A DNA stretch of 64,000 nucleotides, taken from Alentia gelatinosa (Eukaryota; Annelida; Polychaeta; Phyllodocida; Polynoidae). Made by a program: the position numbers and the translations under genes. The stretch lies in contig OX465587.1 of NCBI GenBank assembly GCA_950022655.1, positions 31,499,716 to 31,563,715 on the forward strand, in the 5' to 3' direction. Numbering within the stretch: position 1 is the stretch's first letter; each line of letters starts with the position of its first letter. The notes beneath the pieces are model-generated. The model did not search any database, was not told where the DNA came from, and saw nothing but the letters and a program-made list of their open reading frames with translations. Shown here piece by piece: positions 1 through 10,554 of this stretch.

Positions 1-438
1 GATGTCTGGCTTACCATTTGACGATCTAAATTCGTGTCCAGTTAACTTCTAAGATTTCCTGTACACATCAATCTGCTTGGCGGTGAACATATAGGTTTTT
101 AAAGCTTATATAGGTTCCTTTGAAAAAAAAGGCTCAAGAATCAAAATATAGGTTTTCATAGGCTTTATATGTCTTAAATGTTTCACTGGGAGGCCTGTAT
201 TCTACGCTGAATGTTCTTATACATTTAAATTCAGTTATCTCGACTAAAGCTTGTTAAGTATATTGTTGCTCTATGTTATTAAAATAGTTCTAAAAGTCTT
301 CCTTTATAGAAAGTAATTATACAGGGATGAAAGCATGTACTACGAAGGGGAAAAATCTGAAATCTAAAGCAGTACAAGAAGAAGCATTGTATAAAATCAT
401 ATTGTAAGAGAATGGCTGTGAATTGACATATATTCCAT
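1..438. other. Intergenic, no gene recognised
   Basis: AT-rich sequence with no convincing coding region, repeat terminus or RNA gene. Open frames here are short and match nothing I know. Confidence 0.5.
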
Positions 439-655
439 TTACGTCTCGGTAGGCTGGTTACATCCTTTTGAGATTGACTCATTGGTTGACCTATCAGGTT
501 CTTGAAAGGTATATTAACTCAACTTTGGTCTAGTTGTAGCAGTGGGACCCTATGCCCGTTTTATAGTGCTGCCTCACTGAAGGGCTGTGCTGCAGACCAT
601 TAGCACAACACTCCGCTGGTCACATTATACTGACAACGGCAAACCAGTCGCTGTA
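439..655 (-). repeat. SINE-B copy 1
   Basis: Member of a roughly 240 bp short repeat that recurs at 1317, 2926, 3177 and 4882. The 3' end lies on the left (CTACCGAGACGTAAA read on the minus strand), and the body contains GTCAGTATAATGTGACC and a conserved TTCAGTGAGGCAGCACTAT block. No open frame is shared between copies, so it is non-coding. This copy has lost the CAAA tail seen on the others. Confidence 0.7.
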
Positions 656-837
656 ATTGGAACTAGGTTATTTGCATCCTTGAATATGTATAAAAGAATA
701 TCTGTCACCTGCTCTGAATCCGAATCTTACACTCAAAATGGAAAAAAGTATAACATCTAGTCAAAATGTACTTAACATCTAGTTATACCTATAAAGTCTA
801 TTCTAACTAAAGCGACAAATTACTATTTGAGAGATTA

Positions 838-1116
838 AGGCCTGGCGTCCACCTAATACGATAGAAATTTAGACCTACCGATATGGCACCGATACAAAAA
901 GCAAAAATCGGAGACATATCGGGAAGGTGCAGAATCGTAGACATATGTCTAGACATGCCAATCCACCACGCATTGTATTTTAATCGGTGTCTAATCGCAG
1001 AAACATGGTTAACTGCCCCGATATTAGGGGATCTTCCGACGCGATTTTGGATTTTTATCGGGAGGTGCATCGTAGACCACATCGGAGCTATATCGTAGTA
1101 GGTGGACGCCGGGCCT
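838..1116. mobile_element. Short MITE with TA (or TTA) target duplication
   Basis: The left end AGGCCTGGCGTCCACCTA is the inverse of the right end TAGGTGGACGCCGGGCCT with one mismatch, and TA (arguably TTA) flanks both sides. The 279 bp interior is rich in reiterated ATCGG / ATCGTAGAC words on both strands, which resembles subterminal binding repeats and also creates spurious open frames on both strands. No transposase is present. A TA duplication suggests Tc1/mariner-type mobilisation and TTA suggests Harbinger-type; the sequence does not decide. Confidence 0.7.
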
Positions 1117-1316
1117 TACTCTACATGAACTGTCTGAAGCAGACAACTTAAAATCCGTCCAATTTACCCCGTTTCTCAGAGTTATCGAAACCCATTCAAC
1201 TTTTTATTGTTTTCCGTTGGAAAACTGGATGCATACTCTATATCAAAGCTGGTAAACGTGGTTAAATCTAAGTATCATGTCCTTAAAGTCAGCATCTTTG
1301 GAGAGGAGTAAGTATT

Positions 1317-1371
1317 GTTTGTTTGTGTAGTATACGTCTCGGTAGGCTAGTTCCGTCCTTTTGAGACTGAC
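1317..1371 (-). repeat. SINE-B copy 2, severely 5'-truncated
   Basis: Only the CAAA tail and the terminal 40 or so bases of SINE-B are present (TTTGTGTAG then ACGTCTCGGTAGGCTAG on the plus strand). It is an example of extreme 5' truncation. Confidence 0.65.
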
Positions 1372-1472
1372 TTGAACTGGACTACTTTACATTTTGCGTT
1401 TTTTTAAGAGCCATACGCTAAGTGCTTACGCAGGATTTCTGAAAATATTGAGCCCCCACTTCCCTTCCATAT

Positions 1473-1736
1473 TTTATCCTACCCCTAATATAAAATCCCA
1501 TAGACTTAACATTGAGTTTCCGTATGCCACGCTGACTGGCATACGGAGTTTTATATACCACTAGTGGCATACAGAATTATTATCATGTAATATTACAAAA
1601 TCGAAGAGACAGGGTAAGATAAAATCAAGACCTGATTTTGGGCTCCGGACTTCACTCGGCTTCGCCTCGTGAAATCACTATGCCAAACTCCAGTCATGGC
1701 ATACGGTGGCCAAGATTAAACCTCATCCAGTTTTAC
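1473..1736. mobile_element. Non-autonomous hairpin element, copy 1 (Crypton-1-like ends)
   Basis: Begins TTTATCCTACCCCTAATA. An inverted partner (GGGTAAGATAAA) lies at about 1612-1623, followed by an imperfect palindrome whose loop region reads CTCGGCTTCGCCTCG. The same three-part layout recurs at 49227 and 54531, and at 38297-41000 with a tyrosine-recombinase gene between the two inverted ends. This copy has no coding capacity. It also contains a nested small inverted repeat around CCGTATGCC / GGCATACGG. Confidence 0.65.
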
Positions 1737-1740
1737 GATA

Positions 1741-2072
1741 GTACGCAATAGAACAAAGAAGGGACGTACGCAACATTTCCAAAATCTTTGACACCCCTTG
1801 CGTACATACTTTATGAATGGCCCTATGCAAACATATTATGGCAGTACCATGTCAATGCATACAATTATAAGGTAATTCTATGAGGTTTTCAAACATGAGT
1901 TCATAGTGTATCAACTGATTATTGGGGCGAGAGGGAATTTAAAATGGCCAACTTACGAGTGTGGAGGTTTTTACATTCATCCTGACACGAACCAAGCAAA
2001 TACGTGATCCTGATAAGTGTATTTTCAGTGGCGTTAGAATGGGGGGTGGGGCAGGATAGGCGACTGCCCCCG

Positions 2073-2103
<31 letters not shown>

Positions 2104-2914
2104 TTTTTTGCCGGCCAAAAAAAGGTCAGCAGCTTCATATTTTACTCAATCAAGTGTGAAAAAACTGTCTTGACTTTCTTGAATTATCTAAATTGTTAAC
2201 ATGCTATAATGGCCAAGCCTTGACTTACCATCACGGAAAAATGTCAAAATCTTAACTTTAGCATGTGACAATTGCTAAGCCCTTACTTTTCACCGTGGAA
2301 AAATGTCAAAGTCTGACTTTTTAGCGTGTGATGATGACCTTTCACAGATTCAAAATCCGGTGGAACAGGCCAATGTCAAAGTCTGACTTTATACCCTATA
2401 AGGAAAAGGTCAGCAATTTTTCAGTTCCCCCCCCCCCCCTTCACACTTTCAAAATGTTCTGACGCCCAATTACTCTTCATTAAAATTAGTATAACCACTA
2501 ACTACCATCTTATCGCACCCACTTTAGATACGAGGTATAAAAAATATAAGCTCTGTCTTACCCTCTGCGTGTCAAATTCAGCCTTCACGGGGAACCCCGA
2601 CACCGTACAATCCGTTCCCGCGCTAAACTCCACAGAGCAGACGACAATTAGCACGAGCGATAATAGGTGGATGTTGGCCATGTTAATGCAGGGAGATGTG
2701 AGTACGTCAGTCGCCGTCGCTGGTCACGCGCTGTGTGCGCTGTGATAGCGAACTGCCGCTATACAATCACTGAAGAGGGAAGCCGGGTGCACCGTGCCGA
2801 ATGCTACGTATATATAGCTGAACCATGTCTCATCCAGGTAGAAGAAGCTAACTGTGCTGTTCGTTATTTTGTGAATAGTAAAATGGTGAACTTCCTTTAA
2901 TTAAACACCTTAAG
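1741..2914. other. Non-coding stretch with low-complexity tracts and a local repeat
   Basis: Contains a C-homopolymer next to a CA dinucleotide run near 2070-2105, another C run near 2428-2440, and two and a half copies of a roughly 60 bp direct repeat (2223-2394) around GGAAAAATGTCAAARTCT. The longest open frame (2667-2900) has no recognisable domain and I do not call it. Confidence 0.5.
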
Positions 2915-2925
2915 CTGATGAATTG

Positions 2926-3165
2926 TTTGTTTGTTTGTGTGGTTTTACGTCTCGGTAGACTAGTTAGGTCCTTTTGAGACTGACTCATTGGTTGACCTAT
3001 CAGGTTCTTGTAAGGTATACTAACTGAACTTTGGTCTGCTCTGTTTTTATAGTGCTGCCTCACTGAAGGGTTGTGCCGCGGACCACGGACACAACACTCC
3101 ACCGGTCACATTATACTGACAACGGTAAACCAGCCGCTGCAACATACCTCGTCAGCTTACTGAAA
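2926..3165 (-). repeat. SINE-B copy 3 with perfect 11 bp target duplication
   Basis: Tail TTTGTTTGTTTGTGTGG on the left. CTGATGAATTG flanks it at 2915-2925 and 3166-3176. The body matches copies 1 and 4. Confidence 0.8.
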
Positions 3166-3176
3166 CTGATGAATTG

Positions 3177-3429
3177 TTTGTTTGTTTGTTTGTGTAGTTT
3201 TACATCTCGGTAGGCTGGTTACGTCCTTTTGAGACTCACTCATTGGTTGACCTATCTGGTTCGTGAAGGGTATATTAACTCAACTTTGGTCTACTTGTAG
3301 CAGTGAGACGCTATGCCCGTTTTATAGTGCTGCCTCACTGAAGGGCTGTGCCGCAGACCATTGACACAACACTCTGCCGGTCACATTATTCTGACAATGG
3401 CAAACCAGTCGCTGCAACATACCAATCGG
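3177..3429 (-). repeat. SINE-B copy 4
   Basis: Inserted immediately after the right-hand target duplication of copy 3, giving two SINE-B copies head to tail. It has a full tail of repeated TTTG and a complete body ending at ACATACCAAT. Confidence 0.75.
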
Positions 3430-3442
3430 GTCAGCAAGCTGA

Positions 3443-4881
3443 TTTTGTTTTGTTTTGTTTGCTTGTTTGGGTAGTTTAACGTCCAATTTGTTCAATTAGA
3501 CTTACTTTGGTTTACTTTACTCAAATTTGCATATCCTGTTGGAATAACAAGCTATGCTGCCTGGTTGATCCAAGCATCTTACTTTTCTCAATCATATCTT
3601 ATCGAAAATCTTACATTCCCTTAGGGAGTCAAGAATTTCTTTCTTCCCAGTGTTATAGAAAACACTGCGCATTGTAGTCACATTCTTCAGGAATTTCTTC
3701 CTGCTCTCTTTGGTTGCCTAACGTCCAGGGGGCTGTTTCACTGGGAGCTATAAGTCTCGCTGTTGGCAACAGTGGCAGCAAAGCGGCAGTTTACGTTTCA
3801 TTAGAAGGTGCAGTCAAGCGTGAACGGCGCATGGGACATGAGCGGCACCAACAGTGGCAGGACCCGTTTCATCAGTCAAGTGGCTCTCGCTGTTAGTGCC
3901 ACTGTGGAGCTGCTGTAAGTGAGAGGGTCGACCCTCTCGTTGGTTAGGTATATAGAATATTTTCACCCACTTCCCGTAAGAATTAAGTAACGAAATTTTT
4001 ACACGAGTATGGTATACATATAACCTATAATCTTACCCAATATATAGAAGATCGGCCACACCATCTCAAAGATATCGGCGTTGGAATTTTGTCATAGCAA
4101 ATATTGCTCTGGTGGCCAGTGTCTCTGAGGGGAGACAGAAAGAACAGCCGAAACCCCGCCGCACTACGGAGGAAGTGAAAAAGAACAGCGATCAACGCAA
4201 ACGCACAGAGGGAGTGAAAAATTCAAACGCCGATATCTTCGGAACGGCATGGCCGTTCTTCTTCACATTTGGTACAATTATAGGTTATATGTATCCCTTA
4301 CTCGTGTTAAAATTTTATTGCTAAATTCCTATGGAAAGGGGTGAAATTTCACATCATACCAGCCCGTTGACAAATAAATTTGAATGTCAAATGCGTGTGC
4401 ATAGCGAGAGCTGTGCCAAAAGTGAGAGCTAGTCCCACCTCAACAGCGAGAGCACTGATGAAATGCGAATTTGGGCTTGCCACTGTTAGTGCCACTGTTG
4501 GTGCCACTGTTGCAGTCCTACCTCTCGCTTTGACCCCCCTACTAGTGAAACGGCCCCCTGCACTAGATGTTTTACACTCAGTGGAGTGTTGCATGTCTGG
4601 CACATAGGTGCTATTTCACCTCTTAGGAGATGCCCATGTGTCAGTTTGGTGTGACCGGTCCGCAGACGGGTCAGTTTCACCTGTTCAGTTCGTGTCAGGT
4701 TGTCTTTCCTAAAGTTTTGGCTAGTAGCCACTACAATTTCTCGTAGTTTGTTGTCTCTGGTGCAGTTCCAGAGTTTCTGCCAAGTTTTATGAATGTACTC
4801 CTTGGCCATTGGTTTCAGGTCTGTATGTGGAACCGTGTGGGCTCCAACTTCTCTGTTTAATCCATTTTTGGCTGCTTGATC
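3443..4881 (-). mobile_element. I-group LINE 3' fragment (LINE-I a), split by a MITE
   Basis: Tail GTTTGTTTGGGTAGTTTAAC on the left, then minus-strand coding sequence for the LINE C-terminus in two blocks (about 3500-3725 and 4561-4880). The protein carries LTRLRTGHTKLTHGHLLRGE and MCQTCNTPLSVKHL, the CxxC-type post-RNase H domain shared with copies at 5214, 28652, 53388 and 56727. The domain comes from I-superfamily LINEs that encode RNase H after reverse transcriptase. Everything upstream of the C-terminal domain is missing (5' truncation), so the copy is dead. Confidence 0.85.
3726..4560. mobile_element. hAT-like MITE 1 (CAGGGGGCTGTTTCACT ends) inside LINE-I a
   Basis: Left end CAGGGGGCTGTTTCACTGG; the right end is the inverse of CAGGGGGCCGTTTCACTAG. 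The interior holds both arms of a shared core (an arm ending in a CACTTCCCGTAAGAATTAAG-like sequence, and its inverse near 4320). The LINE coding sequence resumes on each side, which proves insertion. No clear 8 bp duplication remains and no transposase is present. Confidence 0.75.
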
Positions 4882-5084
4882 TTGTTTGTTTGTTTGGGTG
4901 ATTTTACGTCCGGTCAACCGATACAGGTCCTTTCCAGACTTCCTCATTATTTACAATCATGCCCTTTTTATAGTGCTGCCTCACTGAAGGGCTGTGCCGC
5001 AGACCATTGACACAACACTCCGCCGGTCACATTATACTGACAACGGCAAACCAGTCGCTGCAACATACCAATCTGGTCAGTAAG
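4882..5084 (-). repeat. SINE-B copy 5
   Basis: Tail TTGTTTGTTTGTTTGGGTGA on the left, with the body from the GTGCTGCCTCACTGAAGG block to ACATACCAAT. Its 3' tail (GATTTTACGTCC) is closer to that of the I-group LINE than the other SINE-B copies are. Confidence 0.7.
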
Positions 5085-5189
5085 CTGACGAGTATGAGGC
5101 TGCTCCCTGTGATTGGCTACAGGTCAAGCCGGCTGACAGTTTTGGTCAACCTTCCGTACCGGACTGGGTTTCCAAGTGCTCCTTGGAGG

Positions 5190-5930
5190 AGCAAGGGGGC
5201 TTCTGATATACTTTTAGAACTTTTCGAAGATTTTGGCTTCCCTGAGGAACACCAGGATTTCTTTCTTATCAGTGTTTTGAAATACACTGTGCATAGACGT
5301 TGTACCTTTAAGATACTTGTCCCTAGACCTTTTTGTTGCCCGACAAGATAACATGAGATGGTTCACTGAGAGAACCATGTGGCATTGCTGGCACATAGGT
5401 TGTAATTCGCCTCGCATGAGGTGCCCATGTGTTAGCTTTGAGTGGCCTATCCGTATACGGGTCAGTCGTGTCACCTCACTTCTTGTAAGACCTGTGTTGT
5501 TTGGCTTCTTATCAATCATTGGTATGATGGTGTGGAGTTTGTTGTTTTGGGTAGAGCTCCAACGGCTCTGCCATTTCTTCTGCGTGTATTCTCTGGGCAT
5601 AGGCAGAAGGTCGGTGTGTGGAAGAGATCCCGCACCTGGTCTGAGACCGAGAGCCTTCTTAGCTGCCTGGTCTGCAGCTTCATTGCCTTCAATACCTATG
5701 TGGCTGGGTAGCCAACAGAAGATTACCTCTTTGTCTCTTTCTTTTAGTTCTGCATATGATTCTCTTATGGCTTGTATCACCGGGTTTCTTGGATCATGCT
5801 GGCACAAAGCAAGCAAGACCTGGAGTCAGAGAAGATGATGTACTGTGATGAGCCTGACACCTTCATCCATTCCAAAGCACTCATGAGAGCGTGTGCTTCA
5901 GCGGTGAAGATGCTACTTTGGGCATGTAGT
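5190..5930 (-). pseudogene. I-group LINE fragment: RNase H plus C-terminal domain (LINE-I b)
   Basis: Minus-strand frames 5214-5816 and 5777-6013 overlap out of phase. They encode an RNase H segment (IFTAEAHALMSALEWM, then IIFSDSRSCL, then FCWLPSHIGIEGNEAADQAA) followed by the LTRIRIGHSKLTHGHLMRGE / MCQQCHMVLSVNHLML domain and a stop near 5214. RNase H would remove RNA from the cDNA hybrid in an intact element. The upstream reverse transcriptase is absent; the piece is cut near 5930 by a short GC-rich stretch and then by the start of Ngaro-1. It is a diverged sister of LINE-I a, not its continuation, because both contain the full C-terminal domain. Confidence 0.85.
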
Positions 5931-5987
5931 GCCGGGCCGGGCTCAGGGCCGCCGGGCAGGCCCTCCGGGGGAGAGAGTAGTGGCATG

Positions 5988-6183
5988 TTATATAAATATA
6001 AATTATCAACCAATATCCTTCACAGGTTTATTCACTGCGGTACATCATTTGTTGTTTTGCGTCACGCATACTTTCCAGGTTACCCGGTTACCTGATGCGG
6101 TAACCGGAGGTTTCTTGGTGACGCTAATTTGGTTTAAACAACATTCCGCTCTTAACTGCTCACCTGAGCAGTCGATTTTTAAT
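5988..6183 (+). repeat. Ngaro-1 repeat A1
   Basis: 196 bp matching 9881-10076 almost perfectly, from TTATATAAATATAAATTATC to GAGCAGTCGATTTTTAAT. It is the left end of the element and the likely promoter region. Confidence 0.9.
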
Positions 6184-6217
6184 AATCTTTCTCGGAGAGA
6201 TTGATTTCTTTGCCAAT

Positions 6218-7178
6218 ATGGGCAGAAATAAGAAGAAGGCTTCTTCAGATGAAGGAATGAAGGATACACAGAAGTCCTCAGGGGTGGATGCCTCTGGGGA
6301 GAATTTGGGCAATTTTTCCCAAACTTTAGCGGAATCGAGGGCTACCACCGCGGAGATGGACGGGCAAGCCGGCGGGCAGTTGACCACAGGAGCAGCCTAC
6401 TCAGAAGGCGTAACGACCGAGTCGTTTTCTCCAGCTGGGATACAGGATGAGAGAAACTCGCGACGAGGGACGGATGACAAGTTTGGAGAATTCGATAGCG
6501 GCAATATTGAAGATGGTATCATCAAAAGAAAATTTGTCATCTAGAACTCGTTCAAGATCATCTGGGGCCAAGAATCGCCGTCGAAAAGTCGCTACCACGA
6601 GATCGACATCAAGTTCTTCTTCATCTTCCGCTAGCTCAGACGATAGCTCGCGTTCAAGGAGCAGAGACAAACGAAAGAAAAAATCTGGTAAATATGATTC
6701 CAGCAAATACTTAGAAAAAGGGGAAACAATTTTAACTTTCGAAGGTCTAACGTTAGTTAATCTGAAAATGATGAAGGAAATGTTAGAGAACGATAGAGAT
6801 ATCACTGGTATTTTGAACCATCACATTATGATTACAGAAAAAGCGAAAACGAAAGTATTTCTGAGTGAAGCGCTTGTAAAGTATGATAAATCCGTTAAGG
6901 ATCGCGCAAACAAAAAAGGTGGTGACTCCTTCAATACTATCGATCCTAGCGACATTGTCAGGTATCTCTCATATGATGGTACGCTAAACTCAAGAAACTC
7001 AAGACTAACTAAGAGTAAAGTATCACCCCAAAGTAATGCTCATACCTGTAACGCCTACAATAAAAGCGAAAGCAGTTGTACTTTCGTTAATTGTAAGTAT
7101 CGACACAATTGCAGCGTGTGCTCATCTTCAAGTCATGGCGCTTACTCCTGTCAGGGTAGGAAAACGAGTTCTAAATGA
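6218..7178 (+). pseudogene. gag: Ngaro-1 Gag (frameshifted)
   Basis: Begins at ATG 6218 (MGRNKKKASSDEG) 34 bp after A1. The first frame stops at 6544 while the continuing frame runs 6447-7178, so one frameshift lies in the overlap. The middle is a Ser/Arg-rich basic tract; the conserved part (about 6690-6990) contains DITGILNHHIMITEKAK and IDPSDIVRYLSYDG, matched in Ngaro-3 Gag by DITGLIDHISLIAEKAD and IDPSEIVRYLSYDG. The C-terminus has a Cys/His cluster (CTFVNCKYRHNCSVC). The inferred role is RNA packaging. The assignment rests on position and on the Ngaro-3 match. Confidence 0.8.
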
Positions 7179-7226
7179 AACGCAAAACATGGTAACCGTA
7201 GTGATACTTATAGCGAAACAGATACT

Positions 7227-8615
7227 TTGTATCAATGTATTAATAGTGCCCACGTGATTAACCGCATTCCTGAAGTTATAGGTCAGGTCAGGTCAGGTCA
7301 GGTCAGGTCAGGTCAGGTCACGGAGGATGTACATGATGCAGGCGTTTCGGCAGTTACCAGTTGTGAAGATAATCAAGTATCAGATGGTTTTATTCAGGGT
7401 GATATAGTGTATCAAAGTTTGGATAACTTACCTGTTTTGTATCAAAAGGTCGGTATTAATGATACTTTTGTCAGTGATCTAGTTGATCACTCTTGTTCCG
7501 ATATTCAAAATGAAAAAACCGTTACAGGTAGTAGCGGTAATTGTTTTTTCGATAATGGTTCAAAATTCGATGTTTCGTTGGTTAATGAAATAATTCCTTT
7601 TTGGAGTGTAGAGAATTTGTTAATGGGAAACGAAAGTAGTTGTTTTAATAATGTTTGCGAGTGCATTCATTATATAGGTGATCATAAGGCCCAGCTTAGG
7701 CCGTGTAGAATTTATCGATATCTCTGGGGAGAGAGTAATAGCAGTGAGCTTACGGAATTCGATAAAAATTTTGTCTGGAATGGATTCGTTAACGGTTTCA
7801 GTGTAGTTAACGAGGATTGCGATACTAGTTATCGTTGTGAAAATTATAATTCCATTCTTGATCCTCCCATTTATCGGGAAATGAGTAAAATTATCAAAGA
7901 TGAATTATCATCAGGCAAAGTAGCCTATGCTTCAGATAGACCTAAATGCGTTCATTCGCTAGGCGCGGTGATTAAATCGAACGGTAAACTTAGGCCAATA
8001 ACCGATTGTTCTTGCCCAGATAAAATTAGCATAAACAGTTTTATGAGTGATACTTATGAATCGTTTTCATACAATACTGTATATGATGCTGTAAAAGATT
8101 TACAGAGAAACGATTTTATGAGCGTTGTTGATATAAAATCCGCCTATCGATCTGTGAATATACGAGCTGATCAAACCACGTTTCAGGGTTTCTCTTGGGA
8201 CTTTGGTGAAGGTTTATCATATTTTGAAGATAAACGCCTATGTTTCGGCCTAAAATGTGCGCCTAACATATTTACCAGAGTATCGAATTTAGTTGTGGAC
8301 ATTGCACAACAGGAGGGTATTTTAGGCATTACGAATTATCTCGACGATTTTTTGGTGATAGGCTCTAGCGAAAGTAAATGTTTATCTAAATGTGACGGGT
8401 TAATCAGAATTCTTCAAAATATCGGGTTTGAAATATCGATGTCAAAAGTAACTGAACCATCGAAATGTACAGTTTTTCTGGGTATTTTAATCAATTCCGA
8501 AGATTTAACGTTGTCTTTACCAGAGGAAAAAATATTAAAACTGAAAAATGCTGTTGAACATTTAACAGAAAAATCTCACGTGACAAAGAAAGAGTTAGAA
8601 CAAATAGGGGTTTAA
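7227..8615 (+). pseudogene. pol: Ngaro-1 Pol, reverse transcriptase part
   Basis: About 460 codons, with reverse transcriptase in the second half: SNGKLRPITDCSCPDKISIN, then FMSVVDIKSAYRSV (first catalytic Asp), then LCFGLKCAPNIFTR, then NYLDDFLVIG (the catalytic DD of the YxDD box, here YLDD). This is the DIRS-order form of the motifs. The frame ends prematurely at 8613-8615 because of an extra base in a GGGG run; RNase H continues in another frame. A (GGTCA)8 microsatellite lies near the start of the frame. The upstream 200 codons have no recognised domain. Confidence 0.88.
7281..7320 (+). repeat. (GGTCA)8 pentanucleotide microsatellite inside pol
   Basis: Eight perfect units. A 5 bp unit changes reading phase with each gain or loss, so the frame across it is labile. 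Confidence 0.95.
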
Positions 8616-9283
8616 TTTCTTTCTGTTCACAGGTGGTGAGGGGGGGTAGGACATTCATTCGCAGAATCTTTGATTTGTCCTCCTCTATCCCTAGAAAAGG
8701 AAAAACTGCGATAACCCAGGAACTTCTGTATGATTTAAATTGGTGGTCTGATTTTCGCAGACTCTTTAACGGAAGAGAAATTATTCAAAAGGATTGCGAA
8801 TTTTGCCCAATTGTTTCAGATTCATCGATGCTAGGCTTTGGGGCCTGGGCAGGTCTCGATTATTTTTATGGATCCTGGGATGATATGAAATGTCCAGTAA
8901 TTGAGGATTGCCATTTTGAGTTTTCTCCAAAAATGGAAGTGATCGAGGAAAATATAAATCTGTATGAACTCTGGCCTGTATTGGTTGGTGTTAAGCGATG
9001 GGCCGATAATTACAAAAATCGCAAAATAAGTATTGTTACCGATAATATGCAAGTATTAGCGATGATTAATACAGGCCGAAGCAAAAACAAACAATGCATG
9101 AATTGGCTCAGAGAATTGTTTTGGGTGTGTTTTATTAATAATTTGAGTCTAAAAGCATCGTACATTAGGTCTGCTGATAATGTTTTGGCAGACCAACTTT
9201 CTCGTTTGGGATACAAGGGTGTATCGGAAAAAATCATAAGTACTTTAACCGAGAAAGGCATGTTTGGGTTTTGTTACAGATAA
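8616..9283 (+). pseudogene. pol: Ngaro-1 RNase H domain
   Basis: The Pol frame resumes after the frameshift (RTFIRRIFDLSSSIPRKGK). It shows the DIRS-type RNase H: VSDSSMLGFGAWAG (first Asp), then NLYELWPVLVGVKRW (Glu), then IVTDNMQVLAMIN (Asp), then IRSADNVLADQLSR (final Asp). The stop at 9283 precedes the recombinase remnant by under 50 bp. Confidence 0.85.
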
Positions 9284-9706
9284 ATTACTGGAGACTTTGT
9301 TGGAAAAACAAAAAACTGTTTTGGATAGTTGCATTTCGGAAAACACCAGGAGGTTCTTAGGTTTGATCGTATTCCTAATTCTATTTTCTGTATAATGAAA
9401 TACTTTGAGATGTATTTTAGAAGGTTTAATCCTAAGCCTAATGATTTTCTCATTCAATTACCTACTGGCAGAGTGTTTTTGCCATTAAATTATCAAAAAC
9501 TCAATAATAAACTGAAATCTCTTTCCAGAATTTGTGGTTTTGGACAAGACAAGGTGTCTTGCCACTCTCTGAGGCACGGGGGAGCGACGTTTTTAAAGGA
9601 TATCAGTGTTGATATTGGTGATATCAAGTCTCGGGTTATTGGTCCTCATCAGCAGTATATTCTTATTTGCATGAGACCCCCTCACAGTCGCTTCCTCCGA
9701 TAGAAT
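9284..9706 (+). pseudogene. Ngaro-1 tyrosine recombinase, internally deleted and frameshifted
   Basis: The first 25 or so codons (EKQKTVLDSCISENTRRF) match the start of the Ngaro-3 recombinase, then the sequence jumps to the catalytic C-terminal half, so the core-binding domain and first catalytic Arg region are deleted. The C-terminal half keeps HSLRHGGATFL (the HxxR box). After a frameshift near 9635 it keeps GYWSS and VYSYLHE, which supply the W and the probable nucleophilic Tyr in another frame. In an intact element it would join the circular DNA to the target. Confidence 0.8.
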
Positions 9707-9763
9707 GGCCTCTCAGTTTCTGAGTATCATTAATTGAACTCTGTTGTGTCTGGCGGGTTTTTG

Positions 9764-9864
9764 CCCTGTTTATTAATTATTCCGCCATCCACGTCTTCGT
9801 GTCAATTATTGTTCATATTATTCCCTACATTATTCTACCACTAATTGGTTCCATGATATTATAT
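9764..9864 (+). repeat. Ngaro-1 repeat B1
   Basis: 101 bp, nearly identical to 10169-10269. It starts CCCTGTTTATTAATTATTCC. Confidence 0.9.
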
Positions 9865-9880
9865 TACTATATAACCATGT

Positions 9881-10076
9881 TTATATAAATATAAATTATC
9901 AACCAATATCCTTCACAGGTTTATTCACTGCAGTACATCATTTGTTGTTTTGCGTCACGCATACTTTCCAGGTTACCCAGTTACCTGATGCGGTAACCGG
10001 AGGTTTCTTGGTGACGCTAATTTGGTTTAAACAACATTCCGCTCTTAACTGCTCACCTGAGCAGTCGATTTTTAAT
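9881..10076 (+). repeat. Ngaro-1 repeat A2
   Basis: 196 bp copy of A1, placed between B1 and B2 as expected for split direct repeats. Confidence 0.9.
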
Positions 10077-10168
10077 CTTACTTCGATATATAATTAGTTA
10101 TTTTAATCTTAGGCTTGTATACCTTGATGTGTAGGACTGGGGTTTGTCCCAATGTATTATTGAATAAA

Positions 10169-10269
10169 CCCTGTTTATTAATTATTCCGCCATCCACGTC
10201 TTCGTGTCAATTATTGTTCATATTATTCCATACATTATTCTACCACTAATTGGTTCTATGATATTATAT
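10169..10269 (+). repeat. Ngaro-1 repeat B2 with upstream AATAAA
   Basis: Copy of B1 forming the right end. AATAAA at 10163-10168 directly precedes it, so transcripts probably end within or just after B2. A TA dinucleotide run follows to about 10282. Confidence 0.88.
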
Positions 10270-10554
10270 ATATATATATATAAACGTGTTCAAAAGCAGA
10301 AAAAAAGGCTATATGCTGTGGTATTAGGACGAGTTTCGTCAAAAGAAAGATGGGCACGGTACTGACACATGCCACAACAGGGATTTCTATTTCTGATACA
10401 ATTATTTAAACCATAAGGCGACACATATCATGAGAACGTACGCGCAACCAATGGTACCTCGCATCGGTGTGTCGGAAACCCTGGTCTACTACATTTTCTC
10501 ATCGTAGCACTCTGACAAAATTTCGACCTCTCTGCTAAATCAAACTTATTCGAT

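Larger units (their letters stand above)
5988..10269 (+). mobile_element. Ngaro-1: tyrosine-recombinase retrotransposon with split direct repeats
   Basis: Complete A1 - gag - pol - recombinase - B1 - A2 - B2 arrangement, the terminal structure of Ngaro/PAT-type elements of the DIRS order. These integrate by a circular DNA intermediate through a tyrosine recombinase, so no target duplication is expected. A repeats are 196 bp and B repeats 101 bp. The element is inactive: frameshifts occur in gag, near the reverse transcriptase / RNase H junction and in the recombinase, and the N-terminal half of the recombinase is deleted. Confidence 0.9.

Noticed and set aside
807..1098. Opposed open frames of 71 and 91 residues over the same sequence
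   Set aside because: They lie inside a 279 bp MITE with inverted ends and reiterated words; palindromic sequence keeps both strands open.
2667..2900. 77-residue open frame
   Set aside because: No motif, no splice or start support, next to low-complexity sequence.
4349..4607. Overlapping frames on both strands near the MITE / LINE junction
   Set aside because: They read across the junction of two elements and have no homology.
5930..5985. GC-rich block between LINE-I b and Ngaro-1 as a separate gene or LTR
   Set aside because: Only about 50 bp, no terminal motifs, no second copy found; probably flanking sequence.
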